Shown in pieces: positions 8,794 to 16,645 of a DNA stretch of 64,000 bases. Both the position numbers and the translations under genes were made by a program. The notes beneath the pieces are model-generated. The model was given only the letters and a program-made list of their open reading frames with translations, was not told the origin of the DNA and did not search any database. The stretch comes from Zobellia uliginosa (lineage in GTDB: Bacteria > Bacteroidota > Bacteroidia > Flavobacteriales > Flavobacteriaceae), in the NCBI RefSeq assembly GCF_018860745.1, contig NZ_JAHKPY010000014.1, positions 372,001 through 436,000 on the forward strand. Direction: 5' to 3'. Each line of letters begins with the position of its first letter. Positions within the stretch are counted from its first letter, which is position 1.

Positions 8794-9186
8794 TTACATC
8801 TTTTTTCTTTTGTCCAAAAGATCTCTGTTCTCTATTGGATTTTCTACGCGTTTCAGGGATTTCTCTATGTTTTCGATATAATCCAGAGAATCATCCAAAA
8901 AGAACAAAAGCTCAGGAACCCTGCGTAATTGATTCTTTGTACGCTGAGAAAGTTCGTGCTTAATTAGAGGCTGATTAGATTTTATACCTTCCATAAGCTC
9001 TTTAGCATCTTTGTTCGGAAAAATGCTAATATATACTTTGGCAATAGAGAGGTCTGTAGTAACCGAAACTTTCGAAACCGAAATCAACGTACCTTTTAGT
9101 CCTCCGTCAATGGCGGCACGCTGTAAGATATCTACGATATCTTCCTGTATAACCCCCGCAATCTTTTTCTGTCGTTGTGTTTCCAT
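8794..9186 (-). CDS. rbfA: Ribosome-binding factor A
   Basis: A small KH-fold protein that assists 30S (16S rRNA) maturation. The family pattern 'RQKKIAGVIQEDIVDILQRAA' opens the protein, and 'ISVSKVSVTTDLSIAKVYISIF' and 'RVPELLFFLDDSLDYIENIEKSL' follow. The frame extends upstream to 9243, but a perfect -7 box (TATTTTTG, minus strand, 9191-9198) lies only 4 bases before ATG 9186, so I use that start. It heads an operon with the LolC/E-like permease. Confidence 0.92.
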   Translation of the reverse strand: METQRQKKIAGVIQEDIVDILQRAAIDGGLKGTLISVSKVSVTTDLSIAKVYISIFPNKDAKELMEGIKSNQPLIKHELSQRTKNQLRRVPELLFFLDDSLDYIENIEKSLKRVENPIENRDLLDKRKKM

Positions 9187-9190
9187 ACCG

Positions 9191-9198
9191 CAAAAATA
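9191..9198 (-). promoter_or_regulatory. -7 box of rbfA, leaderless arrangement
   Basis: TATTTTTG on the minus strand is followed by CGGT and then ATG. It is an exact TAnnTTTG match and decides the rbfA start. Confidence 0.5.
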
Positions 9199-9257
9199 CG
9201 GAGAAATAGCGTAATTTAGGGGGATAAACACTGTAACGGACAAAATTCACCCTTCAT

Positions 9258-9662
9258 TTGGAAAAAATAGAACACATAGGTATTGCCGTAACCGATTTAG
9301 AAGCGGCCAATGAACGCTACGCCAAGCTATTAGGTAAGCCACATTATAAGATTGAAGAAGTGCCTACAGAGGGCGTACGCACATCATTCTTCATGACAGG
9401 GGACAGCAAGATCGAACTTCTAGAAGCTACGGATTCAACGGGCCCAATCGCCAAGTTTTTAAATAGGAATGGTGAAGGCATGCATCACATTGCTTTTGCC
9501 GTAGATGATATTAAAAAAGAATTGATAAGATTGAAGGCGGAAGGTTTTACTTTGATCAATGAAAAACCTAAAAAAGGAGCTGACAATAAGCTAGTTGCTT
9601 TTCTGCATCCCAAGAGCAGTAATGGGGTCCTGATAGAATTATGTCAAGAAATAATTAAGTAG
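9258..9662 (+). CDS. mce: Methylmalonyl-CoA epimerase
   Basis: A glyoxalase/VOC-fold enzyme that interconverts (R)- and (S)-methylmalonyl-CoA between propionyl-CoA carboxylase and methylmalonyl-CoA mutase. The pattern KIEHIGIAVTDLEAA gives the first metal-ligand His, KIELLEA the Glu, GEGMHHIAFAVDD the second His, and GVLIEL the last Glu. The length of 134 aa is normal. The start is TTG. It diverges from rbfA across a 71-base gap. Confidence 0.9.
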   Translation: MEKIEHIGIAVTDLEAANERYAKLLGKPHYKIEEVPTEGVRTSFFMTGDSKIELLEATDSTGPIAKFLNRNGEGMHHIAFAVDDIKKELIRLKAEGFTLINEKPKKGADNKLVAFLHPKSSNGVLIELCQEIIK

Positions 9663-9718
9663 GAATAAAATAGCTTGCACCACCAAAAAATAAGTAGTAA
9701 TATTGCAGTCCAATTTTC

Positions 9719-9736
9719 GCTCCTGTAGCTTAGTTG
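9719..9736 (+). repeat. tRNA 5'-half-like fragment upstream of the tRNA gene
   Basis: An 18-base stretch (GCTCCTGTAGCTTAGTTG) matches the first 18 bases of the tRNA at 9773 in 14 positions. It also forms a small stem, TGTAGC with GCTACA. No tRNA structure follows, so it is either a decayed partial tRNA copy or a chance hairpin. Confidence 0.3.
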
Positions 9737-9772
9737 CTACAAGAAAAAATTGAAATATTGAATTTTATAACC

Positions 9773-9846
9773 GGTCCTATAGCTCAGCTGGTTAGAGCAC
9801 CTGACTCATAATCAGGTGGTCCCTGGTTCGAGTCCAGGTGGGACCA
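9773..9846 (+). tRNA. tRNA with CAT anticodon (tRNA-Met, or tRNA-Ile2 if lysidine-modified)
   Basis: A complete 74-base cloverleaf. The acceptor arms GGTCCTA/TGGGACC pair with one G-T wobble, the D arm is GCTC/GAGC, the anticodon stem is CCTGA/TCAGG, and the T arm is CCTGG/CCAGG with TTCGAGT. The anticodon is CAT at 9807-9809 and the discriminator is A. The terminal CCA is not encoded. It lacks the unpaired first base typical of initiator tRNA, so it is elongator Met or the CAU isoleucine tRNA. I cannot decide between these by eye. Confidence 0.92.
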
Positions 9847-9853
9847 CAAAAAA

Positions 9854-9887
9854 CCTCTCAGAACAACCGTTCTTGAGAGGTTTTTTT
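9854..9887 (+). terminator. Rho-independent terminator after the tRNA
   Basis: An 11-bp stem (CCTCTCAGAAC with GTTCTTGAGAGG, one bulged T) and an AACC loop are followed by a run of seven T. Confidence 0.8.
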
Positions 9888-10178
9888 AGTTAGTTACTCA
9901 AAACAAATGTTCAATTGCGATAGGTCGTATAGGAATTAAGATAAAACTTTTAGATTTAGTTGGGTACTTCTCTCTTATGAACACGGACTATTTCATTCAT
10001 ATTGAAGGCTTTAATGTTAAATTCAGCTTAAAGTAAATTTAATTTTTATTACGAATAGCGATATTTAAATACCCAAGTACAAAATGAATGTAATATACAG
10101 CGACAGATGTACAGCACCTACTTATCCATTTTAAGTATAACAAACATCCAATCAAAAGGTGTAGCGTTAAAATTATTT
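9888..10178. other. AT-rich intergenic region, nothing assignable
   Basis: About 290 bases between the tRNA terminator and the next gene. I see no conserved promoter, RNA or open frame in it except the unused upstream extension of the next gene. Confidence 0.4.
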
Positions 10179-10757
10179 TTGAGTAAATTTTTATTTGTCG
10201 CTTTACTGTTTACTGCAACCCATAGCCATTCGCAAAAATCACAAGAAGAAGAGCAAGATTTTAAATTTAAGCGTATTACTATAGGGACACGTTTTTTGGC
10301 ATTTATTAGCAATTATGGAGAAAAATCAGAATTAGAGGTAGACAATCCTTATGATTTTACTGACGGTACCAAGCTTACCGGGTTAAATATTTCAGTCAAC
10401 TACAATATTATAAATGGTCTTTCTGTAGGTGTTGGAAGTGGCATCGAAAAATTTACGCAACCCAATTTTAACTATGTACCATTATATACAAGAATAGCTC
10501 TCAACGGAGGTGTAGAAAGAAGTAGTTTTCATACGGAGCTCCAAATAGGAGGGCACTTTACAAATAGTAGTAAAAGAGGCGGTTTTCATAGGTTTTTACT
10601 GGGGTATCGGTTTCGGGTTTATAAGACTGTATTTTCTGATGTTTCAATAATTTATACTTATCAGAATTTAGAACAATCCTTTGACAACTCACAAAGGTTG
10701 TATGATACCTATAATTTTGAAAATGTGGGACTTTCTGTGGGGATTGATATTAATTGA
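10179..10757 (+). CDS. Secreted outer-membrane-like protein, ~193 aa
   Basis: A signal peptide (MSKFLFVALLFTATHSHSQ if translation starts at TTG 10179) is followed by alternating hydrophobic/aromatic stretches and a last segment 'ENVGLSVGIDI', consistent with a small eight-stranded beta-barrel of the porin-family type. The frame is open to ATG 10107, but that would place 24 residues before a clean signal peptide. No specific family is recognised. It is followed by the copper module but separated by 146 bases, so a link is not implied. Confidence 0.6.
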   Translation: MSKFLFVALLFTATHSHSQKSQEEEQDFKFKRITIGTRFLAFISNYGEKSELEVDNPYDFTDGTKLTGLNISVNYNIINGLSVGVGSGIEKFTQPNFNYVPLYTRIALNGGVERSSFHTELQIGGHFTNSSKRGGFHRFLLGYRFRVYKTVFSDVSIIYTYQNLEQSFDNSQRLYDTYNFENVGLSVGIDIN

Positions 10758-10903
10758 GCATCAAAAATTTTTGAGTGATTTTACTTCCTTATCACGGGGA
10801 TAAATTGAAATTTTTCACCTCAAACCCCGACAAACTAGACATCAAAATCTACCTTGTAAAAACCTTGGTACATAGTTGTATTAAGTAACAGAAAAGAAAG
10901 AAG

Positions 10904-11461
10904 ATGAGTGAAACATTCTACATAAAAAACATGGTCTGTAACCGTTGTATCGCCTCGGTTCTAGATATTTTTGGCAAGGAAGATTATACTGTAGAGTCTG
11001 TAGAACTAGGTAAAGTAAGTGCGGCGGCAGGTAAAAAAACCAATAAGTCTGCCTTAGACAGGAAATTAAAAGAAAAAGGTTTTGAGCTTATAGACAACGA
11101 AACCGAAACACTGGTAGAGCAAATAAAAGTGAAATTGATAAGCAAGATCAAATCAGGTGAAACGGAGCACCTTTTTCTATCGTTAGCGGAAGAATTTAAT
11201 AAGACCGAAACAGCGCTGAGCAAGTTGTTCAGTAAATCGGAAGGAATGACTCTAGAGAAATACACCATCAATCTAAAGATTGAAAAAGTAAAAGAATATA
11301 TACAATTAGGGCAGCTTAACTTCTCCGAAATTGCATATTCCTTAAATTATAAAAACAGCAGTCACTTAGCGCGGCAGTTCAAAACCAGTACAGGCATGTC
11401 TATGACCGAGTATAAAAACCTAAAAAGCTGGAATAGAAAAACGCTGGACAAAATTGTATAA
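10904..11461 (+). CDS. Copper-module regulator: heavy-metal-binding domain fused to AraC DNA-binding domain
   Basis: Residues 1-63 resemble a heavy-metal-associated (HMA) domain with the metal motif MVCNRC (CX2C) after a first beta-strand. Residues about 85-180 are an AraC/XylS double helix-turn-helix (LSLAEEFNKTETALSKLF and SEIAYSLNYKNSSHLARQFKTSTGMSMTEYK). The HMA CX2C loop binds Cu(I) in chaperones and CopA, so the fusion is most simply a copper sensor and activator of the next gene, copA, 70 bases downstream. Linkage and domain content are seen; copper specificity is inference. Confidence 0.8.
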   Translation: MSETFYIKNMVCNRCIASVLDIFGKEDYTVESVELGKVSAAAGKKTNKSALDRKLKEKGFELIDNETETLVEQIKVKLISKIKSGETEHLFLSLAEEFNKTETALSKLFSKSEGMTLEKYTINLKIEKVKEYIQLGQLNFSEIAYSLNYKNSSHLARQFKTSTGMSMTEYKNLKSWNRKTLDKIV

Positions 11462-11531
11462 ATAAGAATCGTAATTATATAAACGATTTGCGTTACCTCT
11501 TAGTAATTTTACACCCTAAAATTATGAGGAA

Positions 11532-14033
11532 ATGACACATACCTATCATATACACGGAATGACTTGCAACGGATGTCGCAGTCATGTAGAACAGACGCTT
11601 TCTAAGGTTGCTGGTGTAACCAATGCTTCGGTAAATTTAGAGAAGGCAGAGGCTACTATTGAGATGGGATCTCATATCCCTATTGAAACTTTTCAAAAAG
11701 CGCTGTTAGAGGATGGGGGTTCATACAGTATTCATAATGCAGGAGAACATCAACATCATCCAGTAGAGAAAGCCCAAAAGCCAAAAGGTAAGGGAACCGG
11801 TGTTTTCTATTGCCCAATGCATTGTGAGGACGATAAAACGTATGATGAGGCTGGTGATTGCCCCGTTTGTGGAATGGATTTGGTGGAAGAGCAAAACTTA
11901 ACGCCCACTTCTTCCGAGCAATGGACCTGCCCAATGCACCCCGAAGTGATTCACGATGAACCGGGAAGTTGCCCTATTTGCGGAATGGATTTAGTACCTA
12001 TGAAGCCAAGTCTTTCCGCGGAAGAGAAAACGTATAAAAAACTTTCAAAAAAATTCTGGTTAGCGCTTGCTTTAACCTTGCCCATCTTCCTCATTGCCAT
12101 GAGCGAGATGATTCCTAACAATCCGCTGTACGATATAATGGAGCAGAAATGGTGGAATTGGATTCAGTTTGGGCTTTCTATTCCTGTTGTTTTTTATGCC
12201 ACGTGGATGTTCTTTGAGCGCGCCTACCGAAGTATCAAAACATGGAACCTAAATATGTTTACCCTCATCGGTATTGGTGCTGGGGTAGCTTGGTTGTTCA
12301 GTGTTTTTGGAATGTTGTTTCCAGACTTTTTCCCTCAGGAATTTAAAACGGAATCTGGCGCGGTACACGTTTATTTTGAGGCCGCAACAGTTATTCTTAC
12401 GTTGGTATTAATGGGGCAAGTACTGGAAGCACGAGCACATAGTAAGACCAATTCTGCAGTAAAGGAATTGTTGAAACTTGCACCTAATAAAGCAGTCCGT
12501 GTTGTAGATGGAGTTGAAGAAGAGGTTTCCATTGATAAAATACAAAAAGGGGATACGCTACGTGTGAAACCAGGCGAAAAAATTCCTATGGATGGCGTTA
12601 TTACGGAAGGGCAGACCACCGTTGATGAATCTATGATTTCGGGAGAACCTATTCCGGTTAATAAAGAGGAAGATGATAAAGTAAGTAGTGGTACGATAAA
12701 CGGAAATCAGTCTTTCTTAATGAAGGCGGAAAAAGTAGGTAATGAAACCTTATTGTCCCAAATTATACAAATGGTGAACGACGCCAGTCGCAGTCGTGCT
12801 CCTATTCAAAAGTTGGCAGATACGGTTTCTAGTTATTTTGTGCCTGTTGTGGTCGTTATTTCAGTAATCACATTTGCGGTTTGGGCCATTTGGGGTCCAG
12901 AGCCTGCGTATGTATTTGCATTAGTTAATGCCATTGCTGTTTTAATAATTGCGTGTCCCTGTGCTTTAGGTCTTGCAACACCTATGTCTATTATGGTTGG
13001 GGTTGGTAAAGGAGCTCAAAACGGTGTATTGGTGAAAAATGCCGAAGCCCTTGAGAAAATGTATAAGTTAGATACGTTAATTGTAGATAAAACAGGAACT
13101 ATCACCGAAGGAAAACCAACAGTGGAAGCTATTGGCACCTCAAGAAAAGATTATTCCGAAAACGAAGTATTACAATACATAGCCTCCTTAAATAGTTCTA
13201 GTGAGCACCCACTTGCTGAGGCAACGGTTAAATACGGAAAAGAACAAGATGTTGAAGTATTGAAAACAGAAAACTTTAATGCTGTAACAGGAAAAGGAGT
13301 AGAGGGAAAGATTAATGGCAAAAAAGTGGCATTGGGTAACATCAAAATGATGGAACATGTTAATGCGACTATAAGTACCGACTTTCAAAACGAGGCCAAT
13401 GAGCATCAAAAGAAAGGCAAAACGGTATCCTATTTAGCTATTGATGAAGCGGTTGTTGGCTTTGTTGTTATTGGCGATAAAATAAAAGAAACAAGTGCCA
13501 AAGCTATTAAAGCACTTCAAGATAAAGGTATAGCGGTTGTTATGCTTACTGGGGATAATCACGATACAGCTCAAGCAGTCGCCAAAGAACTCGGTCTTGC
13601 CGACTTTAAAGCGGGAATGCTTCCTGAAGATAAATTAGCAGAGGTTAAAAAACTGCAGGAACAACGACATGTAGTAGCAATGGCAGGAGATGGTATTAAT
13701 GACGCACCTGCATTGGCCAAAAGTGATGTAGGTATTGCCATGGGAACCGGAACGGATGTAGCCATAGAAAGCGCCATGATAACCTTGGTAAAAGGTGATT
13801 TGCACGGTATTGTAAAAGCAAGAAACCTAAGTGAAGCCGTAATGAAGAACATCAGGCAAAATTTGTTTTTCGCGCTCATATATAATACTATTGGAATACC
13901 CATTGCGGCGGGAATTCTGTATCCCGTTTTTGGACTTTTATTATCTCCAATGATTGCCGCATTGGCCATGAGTTTTAGTTCGGTATCCGTAATTGCGAAT
14001 GCACTAAGGCTGCGAACGGTTAAAATTGAGTAG
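11532..14033 (+). CDS. copA: Copper-translocating P-type ATPase
   Basis: An 833-aa P1B-type ATPase exporting Cu(I). The N-terminus holds an HMA domain (MTCNGC, residues ~10-15), then two tandem heavy-metal-binding zinc-ribbon-like motifs, CPMHC...GDCPVCGMDL and CPMHPE...GSCPICGMDL (about residues 93-160). Membrane helices follow, with the transport motif CPC (near 475), TGES-like 'ISGEPIPV', the phosphorylation site DKTGT (near 518), the HP motif 'SEHPLAEA', TGDN, and GDGINDAPALA. All catalytic motifs are intact. It lies behind the HMA-AraC regulator and is probably induced by it. Confidence 0.93.
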   Translation: MTHTYHIHGMTCNGCRSHVEQTLSKVAGVTNASVNLEKAEATIEMGSHIPIETFQKALLEDGGSYSIHNAGEHQHHPVEKAQKPKGKGTGVFYCPMHCEDDKTYDEAGDCPVCGMDLVEEQNLTPTSSEQWTCPMHPEVIHDEPGSCPICGMDLVPMKPSLSAEEKTYKKLSKKFWLALALTLPIFLIAMSEMIPNNPLYDIMEQKWWNWIQFGLSIPVVFYATWMFFERAYRSIKTWNLNMFTLIGIGAGVAWLFSVFGMLFPDFFPQEFKTESGAVHVYFEAATVILTLVLMGQVLEARAHSKTNSAVKELLKLAPNKAVRVVDGVEEEVSIDKIQKGDTLRVKPGEKIPMDGVITEGQTTVDESMISGEPIPVNKEEDDKVSSGTINGNQSFLMKAEKVGNETLLSQIIQMVNDASRSRAPIQKLADTVSSYFVPVVVVISVITFAVWAIWGPEPAYVFALVNAIAVLIIACPCALGLATPMSIMVGVGKGAQNGVLVKNAEALEKMYKLDTLIVDKTGTITEGKPTVEAIGTSRKDYSENEVLQYIASLNSSSEHPLAEATVKYGKEQDVEVLKTENFNAVTGKGVEGKINGKKVALGNIKMMEHVNATISTDFQNEANEHQKKGKTVSYLAIDEAVVGFVVIGDKIKETSAKAIKALQDKGIAVVMLTGDNHDTAQAVAKELGLADFKAGMLPEDKLAEVKKLQEQRHVVAMAGDGINDAPALAKSDVGIAMGTGTDVAIESAMITLVKGDLHGIVKARNLSEAVMKNIRQNLFFALIYNTIGIPIAAGILYPVFGLLLSPMIAALAMSFSSVSVIANALRLRTVKIE

Positions 14034-14171
14034 CACAAGGTGGTATAATTAAAGGATTGTTTGTATGAAAATGATACTAAACTGTCTATGAGCACCCTAT
14101 TTTGTGCTAAATAAATAGTGGTTTGGAAAAACAGAATTTAGCTCAGGAGCTATACGATGGTAAATTTAAGT

Positions 14172-14179
14172 TATATTTG
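14172..14179 (+). promoter_or_regulatory. -7 box of the LacI regulator gene
   Basis: TATATTTG matches TAnnTTTG exactly and lies 20 bases before the TTG start at 14200. Confidence 0.45.
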
Positions 14180-14199
14180 TCGCTCTCATTATTAGTGAT

Positions 14200-15225
14200 T
14201 TGGACAAAAAACAAACGACCTTAAAGGATATTGCCTCGAAACTTAATGTTTCTATTTCTACTGTTTCCAGAGCATTACAAGGTAACCCCCGCATTAGCAT
14301 TCAAACGAGGGAGAAAGTACTTGAGTTGGCAAAAGAGTACAATTATTTCCAGACCAAACACATAAATCCTTTTGCTAAAAAGAAAATACAGGCGGTGGGT
14401 GTTATTGTTCCTAGCATAAAGTACCACCTGTATGCTATGGCCATTTCCGGTATAGAAGAAATCTTGGAGAAACACCAAATGCAAATCATTATTTGCCAAT
14501 CCAACGAGTCCTATGAGAGGGAGAAAATATTGGTGAAAGAGCTTTTGGATATTGGTGTATCAGGACTAATTGTGTCTTTAGCAAGTGAAACCAAGGAATT
14601 CGACCATTTTTTAGAAGCTAAGAAAAGGAAGATTCCATTAGTGTTTTTCAATCGCCTTTGTGATGAGGTTGAGTCTGATAAAGTTATCATTGACAATTTT
14701 AAAGCAGCTTACGATGCCACGCAGCATTTAATATCAGTAGGCTGTAAACGTATAGCGTATATTGGCGGACCAAAGATTTTACAAATTAGCTCAACACGAC
14801 TTTTGGGTTATAAGAAAGCCCTAGTGGACGCCAATTTACCCGTGGAGGAGAAACTTATTGAAAGCACCAATTTTACGCGGGAAGGAAATTTAAGTACCGC
14901 AAGAAAATTGTTGTATTCACCTGAACACCCGGACGGTGTTTTGGCCTTTAGTGACCAAGTAGCCATAGGAGTAATGCTAGCAGCCAAAGAACGAGGTCTG
15001 AAAATGGCAGAAGACTTAGCAATTATCGGCTTTAATAATGAGCCTATAGATGAGCTTTTAGAGCCTTCACTTACCAGTATTGACCAACCTAGTTACCAAA
15101 TGGGAGTAGAGTCCGCCAAACTGATTATAGACCGAATAGAAAACTTCGAGAAAGAAGTATCACGCAAAGTCTTGAAATCGGAATTGGTGATTCGTAATTC
15201 TACGAATAAGAATAAAGCTTTATAA
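14200..15225 (+). CDS. LacI-family transcriptional regulator
   Basis: An N-terminal LacI helix-turn-helix (TTLKDIASKLNVSISTVSRALQGNPRIS) is followed by a periplasmic-binding-protein-like sensor domain (about 60-335, with 'AVGVIVPSI', 'RIAYIGGP', 'DGVLAFSDQVAIGV', 'LTSIDQPSYQMG'). The start is TTG. It lies upstream of and in the same direction as the acid-sugar operon. A tandem TTGCGCAA palindrome in front of that operon (15508-15530) has the central-CG form common for LacI operators, so local repression released by a sugar-acid ligand is likely. Confidence 0.9.
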   Translation: MDKKQTTLKDIASKLNVSISTVSRALQGNPRISIQTREKVLELAKEYNYFQTKHINPFAKKKIQAVGVIVPSIKYHLYAMAISGIEEILEKHQMQIIICQSNESYEREKILVKELLDIGVSGLIVSLASETKEFDHFLEAKKRKIPLVFFNRLCDEVESDKVIIDNFKAAYDATQHLISVGCKRIAYIGGPKILQISSTRLLGYKKALVDANLPVEEKLIESTNFTREGNLSTARKLLYSPEHPDGVLAFSDQVAIGVMLAAKERGLKMAEDLAIIGFNNEPIDELLEPSLTSIDQPSYQMGVESAKLIIDRIENFEKEVSRKVLKSELVIRNSTNKNKAL

Positions 15226-15484
15226 TATACTACCGCAAAAAATAGTGATAAAGCTTTTAAAGCTCTTTCTCCTCTATCAGGGAATGCCACTTCATATCTT
15301 CTATTTATATTGTTTTTTTGGCCTATTAAATTCATTCAAGTTGGCGGGTTTTCTATTGTTTAACTAAAAAAATTACCTCTACTCAAAAATAATAGTAATA
15401 GTGCAAATTATTGTTCATATAATATTTATTGCTCAAACTAGATTGCGGTTTTTCGGAGTTATGTTGCATTTTTAGCTATATTCG
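15226..15484. other. AT-rich spacer between regulator and acid-sugar operon
   Basis: I see no gene or clear terminator hairpin here. The operon promoter and operator begin at its right end. Confidence 0.4.
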
Positions 15485-15512
15485 TTGATGTAGCAAGTAA
15501 ATGAGATATTTG
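15485..15512 (+). promoter_or_regulatory. Promoter of the acid-sugar operon
   Basis: TTG at 15485-15487 and GATATTTG at 15505-15512 (one mismatch to TAnnTTTG) are 17 bases apart. The operator below overlaps the -7 box, as expected for a repressor. Confidence 0.45.
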
Positions 15513-15530
15513 CGCAAACATTGCGCAAAT
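15508..15530 (+). promoter_or_regulatory. Putative LacI-type operator (tandem TTGCGCAA palindromes)
   Basis: A perfect inverted repeat, ATTTGCGCAA-ACA-TTGCGCAAAT. Each arm is itself palindromic (TTGCGCAA), giving two operator cores 11 bases apart, one helical turn, and 31 bases before the first gene. Palindromes with a central CG are typical LacI-family sites. Confidence 0.65.
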
Positions 15531-15561
15531 GAAACTATAACTATCATTAGAAATCAGTAAA

Positions 15562-16641
15562 ATGGAAAAAACATACAAAATAGCAGTAGTTAATGGAGAT
15601 GGAATTGGGTCAGAAATAGTTCCTGCCGGTGTTTCCGTGCTTGATGCCGTTGCCGATAAATACGGATTTAAACTAGATAAGCAGGAATTTCCCTTTGGAG
15701 CGGGATACTTTAAGCAACATGGCAAGTTCATGTCAGATGATGCCTTAGAAACATTAAAGAAATTCGATGCTATATTTTTTGGTGCAGTGGGTCTGCCGGA
15801 GGTTGACGATACCTTGCCAGCTAGGGATTATACGTTTAGGGTAAGAACCTCTTTTCAACAATATGTGAACTATCGTCCTGTAAAATTATTTCCAGGAGTG
15901 GAAAGTCCCTTGCGTTATAAAACGGAAGAGGATATTGACTTTGTTGTGGTTCGGGAAAACAATGAAGGCGAGTTCGTTCAGAGCGGAAAAATAATGCATG
16001 GTGATAAACCTGGAGGAATGGCAATGGATACCAGTATTTTTACTAGGTTCGGTATTGAGCGTATTGCACATTATTCTTTTAAATTGGCACGTAAAAGAAA
16101 CCATAAAGTCACTAACGTAACCAAATCTAATACGCTTATCAATAGCTTAGCGTATTGGGACAGCGTAATTGCAGAAGTAGCACAAGAATACCCTGATGTT
16201 GAATACAATAAAATGTATATTGATAACGCATCGGCGAGTTTTGTCTTGCGTCCAGAGATTTTTGATGTTATTTTGACTACGAACCTTTTTGGAGATATTT
16301 TATCCGACCTTGGTGGTGCAATTATGGGTAGTTTAGGTCTTGGGGGTAGTGGAAATATTAATCCTGAGAAGGATTTCCCGTCTATGTTCGAGCCCATTCA
16401 TGGTTCTGCACCAGATATTGCAGGAAAGAATATCGCAAACCCAATTGGCCAAATTTGGTCTGCTGCAATAATGCTGGACCATTTAGGTGAAGCCGAGGCA
16501 GCAAAAGAAATAATGGACGGTATTGAAGCCACAACCGGGAAAGGTAACTTAACAAAAGACCTGCGTGGTACAGCTTCAACTTCTGAAGTTGCACAGAGTG
16601 TCGTGCAGTTTATTCAGACAAAAAAATTATCAACCATATAA
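15562..16641 (+). CDS. Isopropylmalate/tartrate-dehydrogenase-like oxidative decarboxylase
   Basis: A 359-aa member of the isocitrate/isopropylmalate dehydrogenase family. It has 'NGDGIGSEIVPAG', the substrate region 'VRENNEGEFVQSG', 'NVTKSNTLINSLAYWD' with the conserved Lys, the metal-binding 'FGDILSDLGG' and the nucleotide-binding 'FEPIHGSAPDIAGKNIANPIG'. It resembles the tartrate/D-malate dehydrogenase branch more than LeuB, and no leu genes are nearby. As first gene of an operon with a DUF1537 acid-sugar kinase, it may oxidise and decarboxylate a phosphorylated four-carbon acid, a role PdxA2 plays in known threonate pathways. Family is firm; substrate is inference. Confidence 0.85.
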   Translation: MEKTYKIAVVNGDGIGSEIVPAGVSVLDAVADKYGFKLDKQEFPFGAGYFKQHGKFMSDDALETLKKFDAIFFGAVGLPEVDDTLPARDYTFRVRTSFQQYVNYRPVKLFPGVESPLRYKTEEDIDFVVVRENNEGEFVQSGKIMHGDKPGGMAMDTSIFTRFGIERIAHYSFKLARKRNHKVTNVTKSNTLINSLAYWDSVIAEVAQEYPDVEYNKMYIDNASASFVLRPEIFDVILTTNLFGDILSDLGGAIMGSLGLGGSGNINPEKDFPSMFEPIHGSAPDIAGKNIANPIGQIWSAAIMLDHLGEAEAAKEIMDGIEATTGKGNLTKDLRGTASTSEVAQSVVQFIQTKKLSTI

Positions 16642-16645
16642 TATA

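Noticed and set aside
11487-11511. TTTG and TAATTTTA as a copA promoter
   Set aside because: The spacer is only 13 bases and the last -7 base mismatches, so I did not list it.
13571-14095. A 174-codon open frame on the strand opposite copA
   Set aside because: It lies wholly over conserved P-type ATPase motifs. Its protein is low-complexity Ala/Ser/Pro without recognisable features. A shadow of the real gene.
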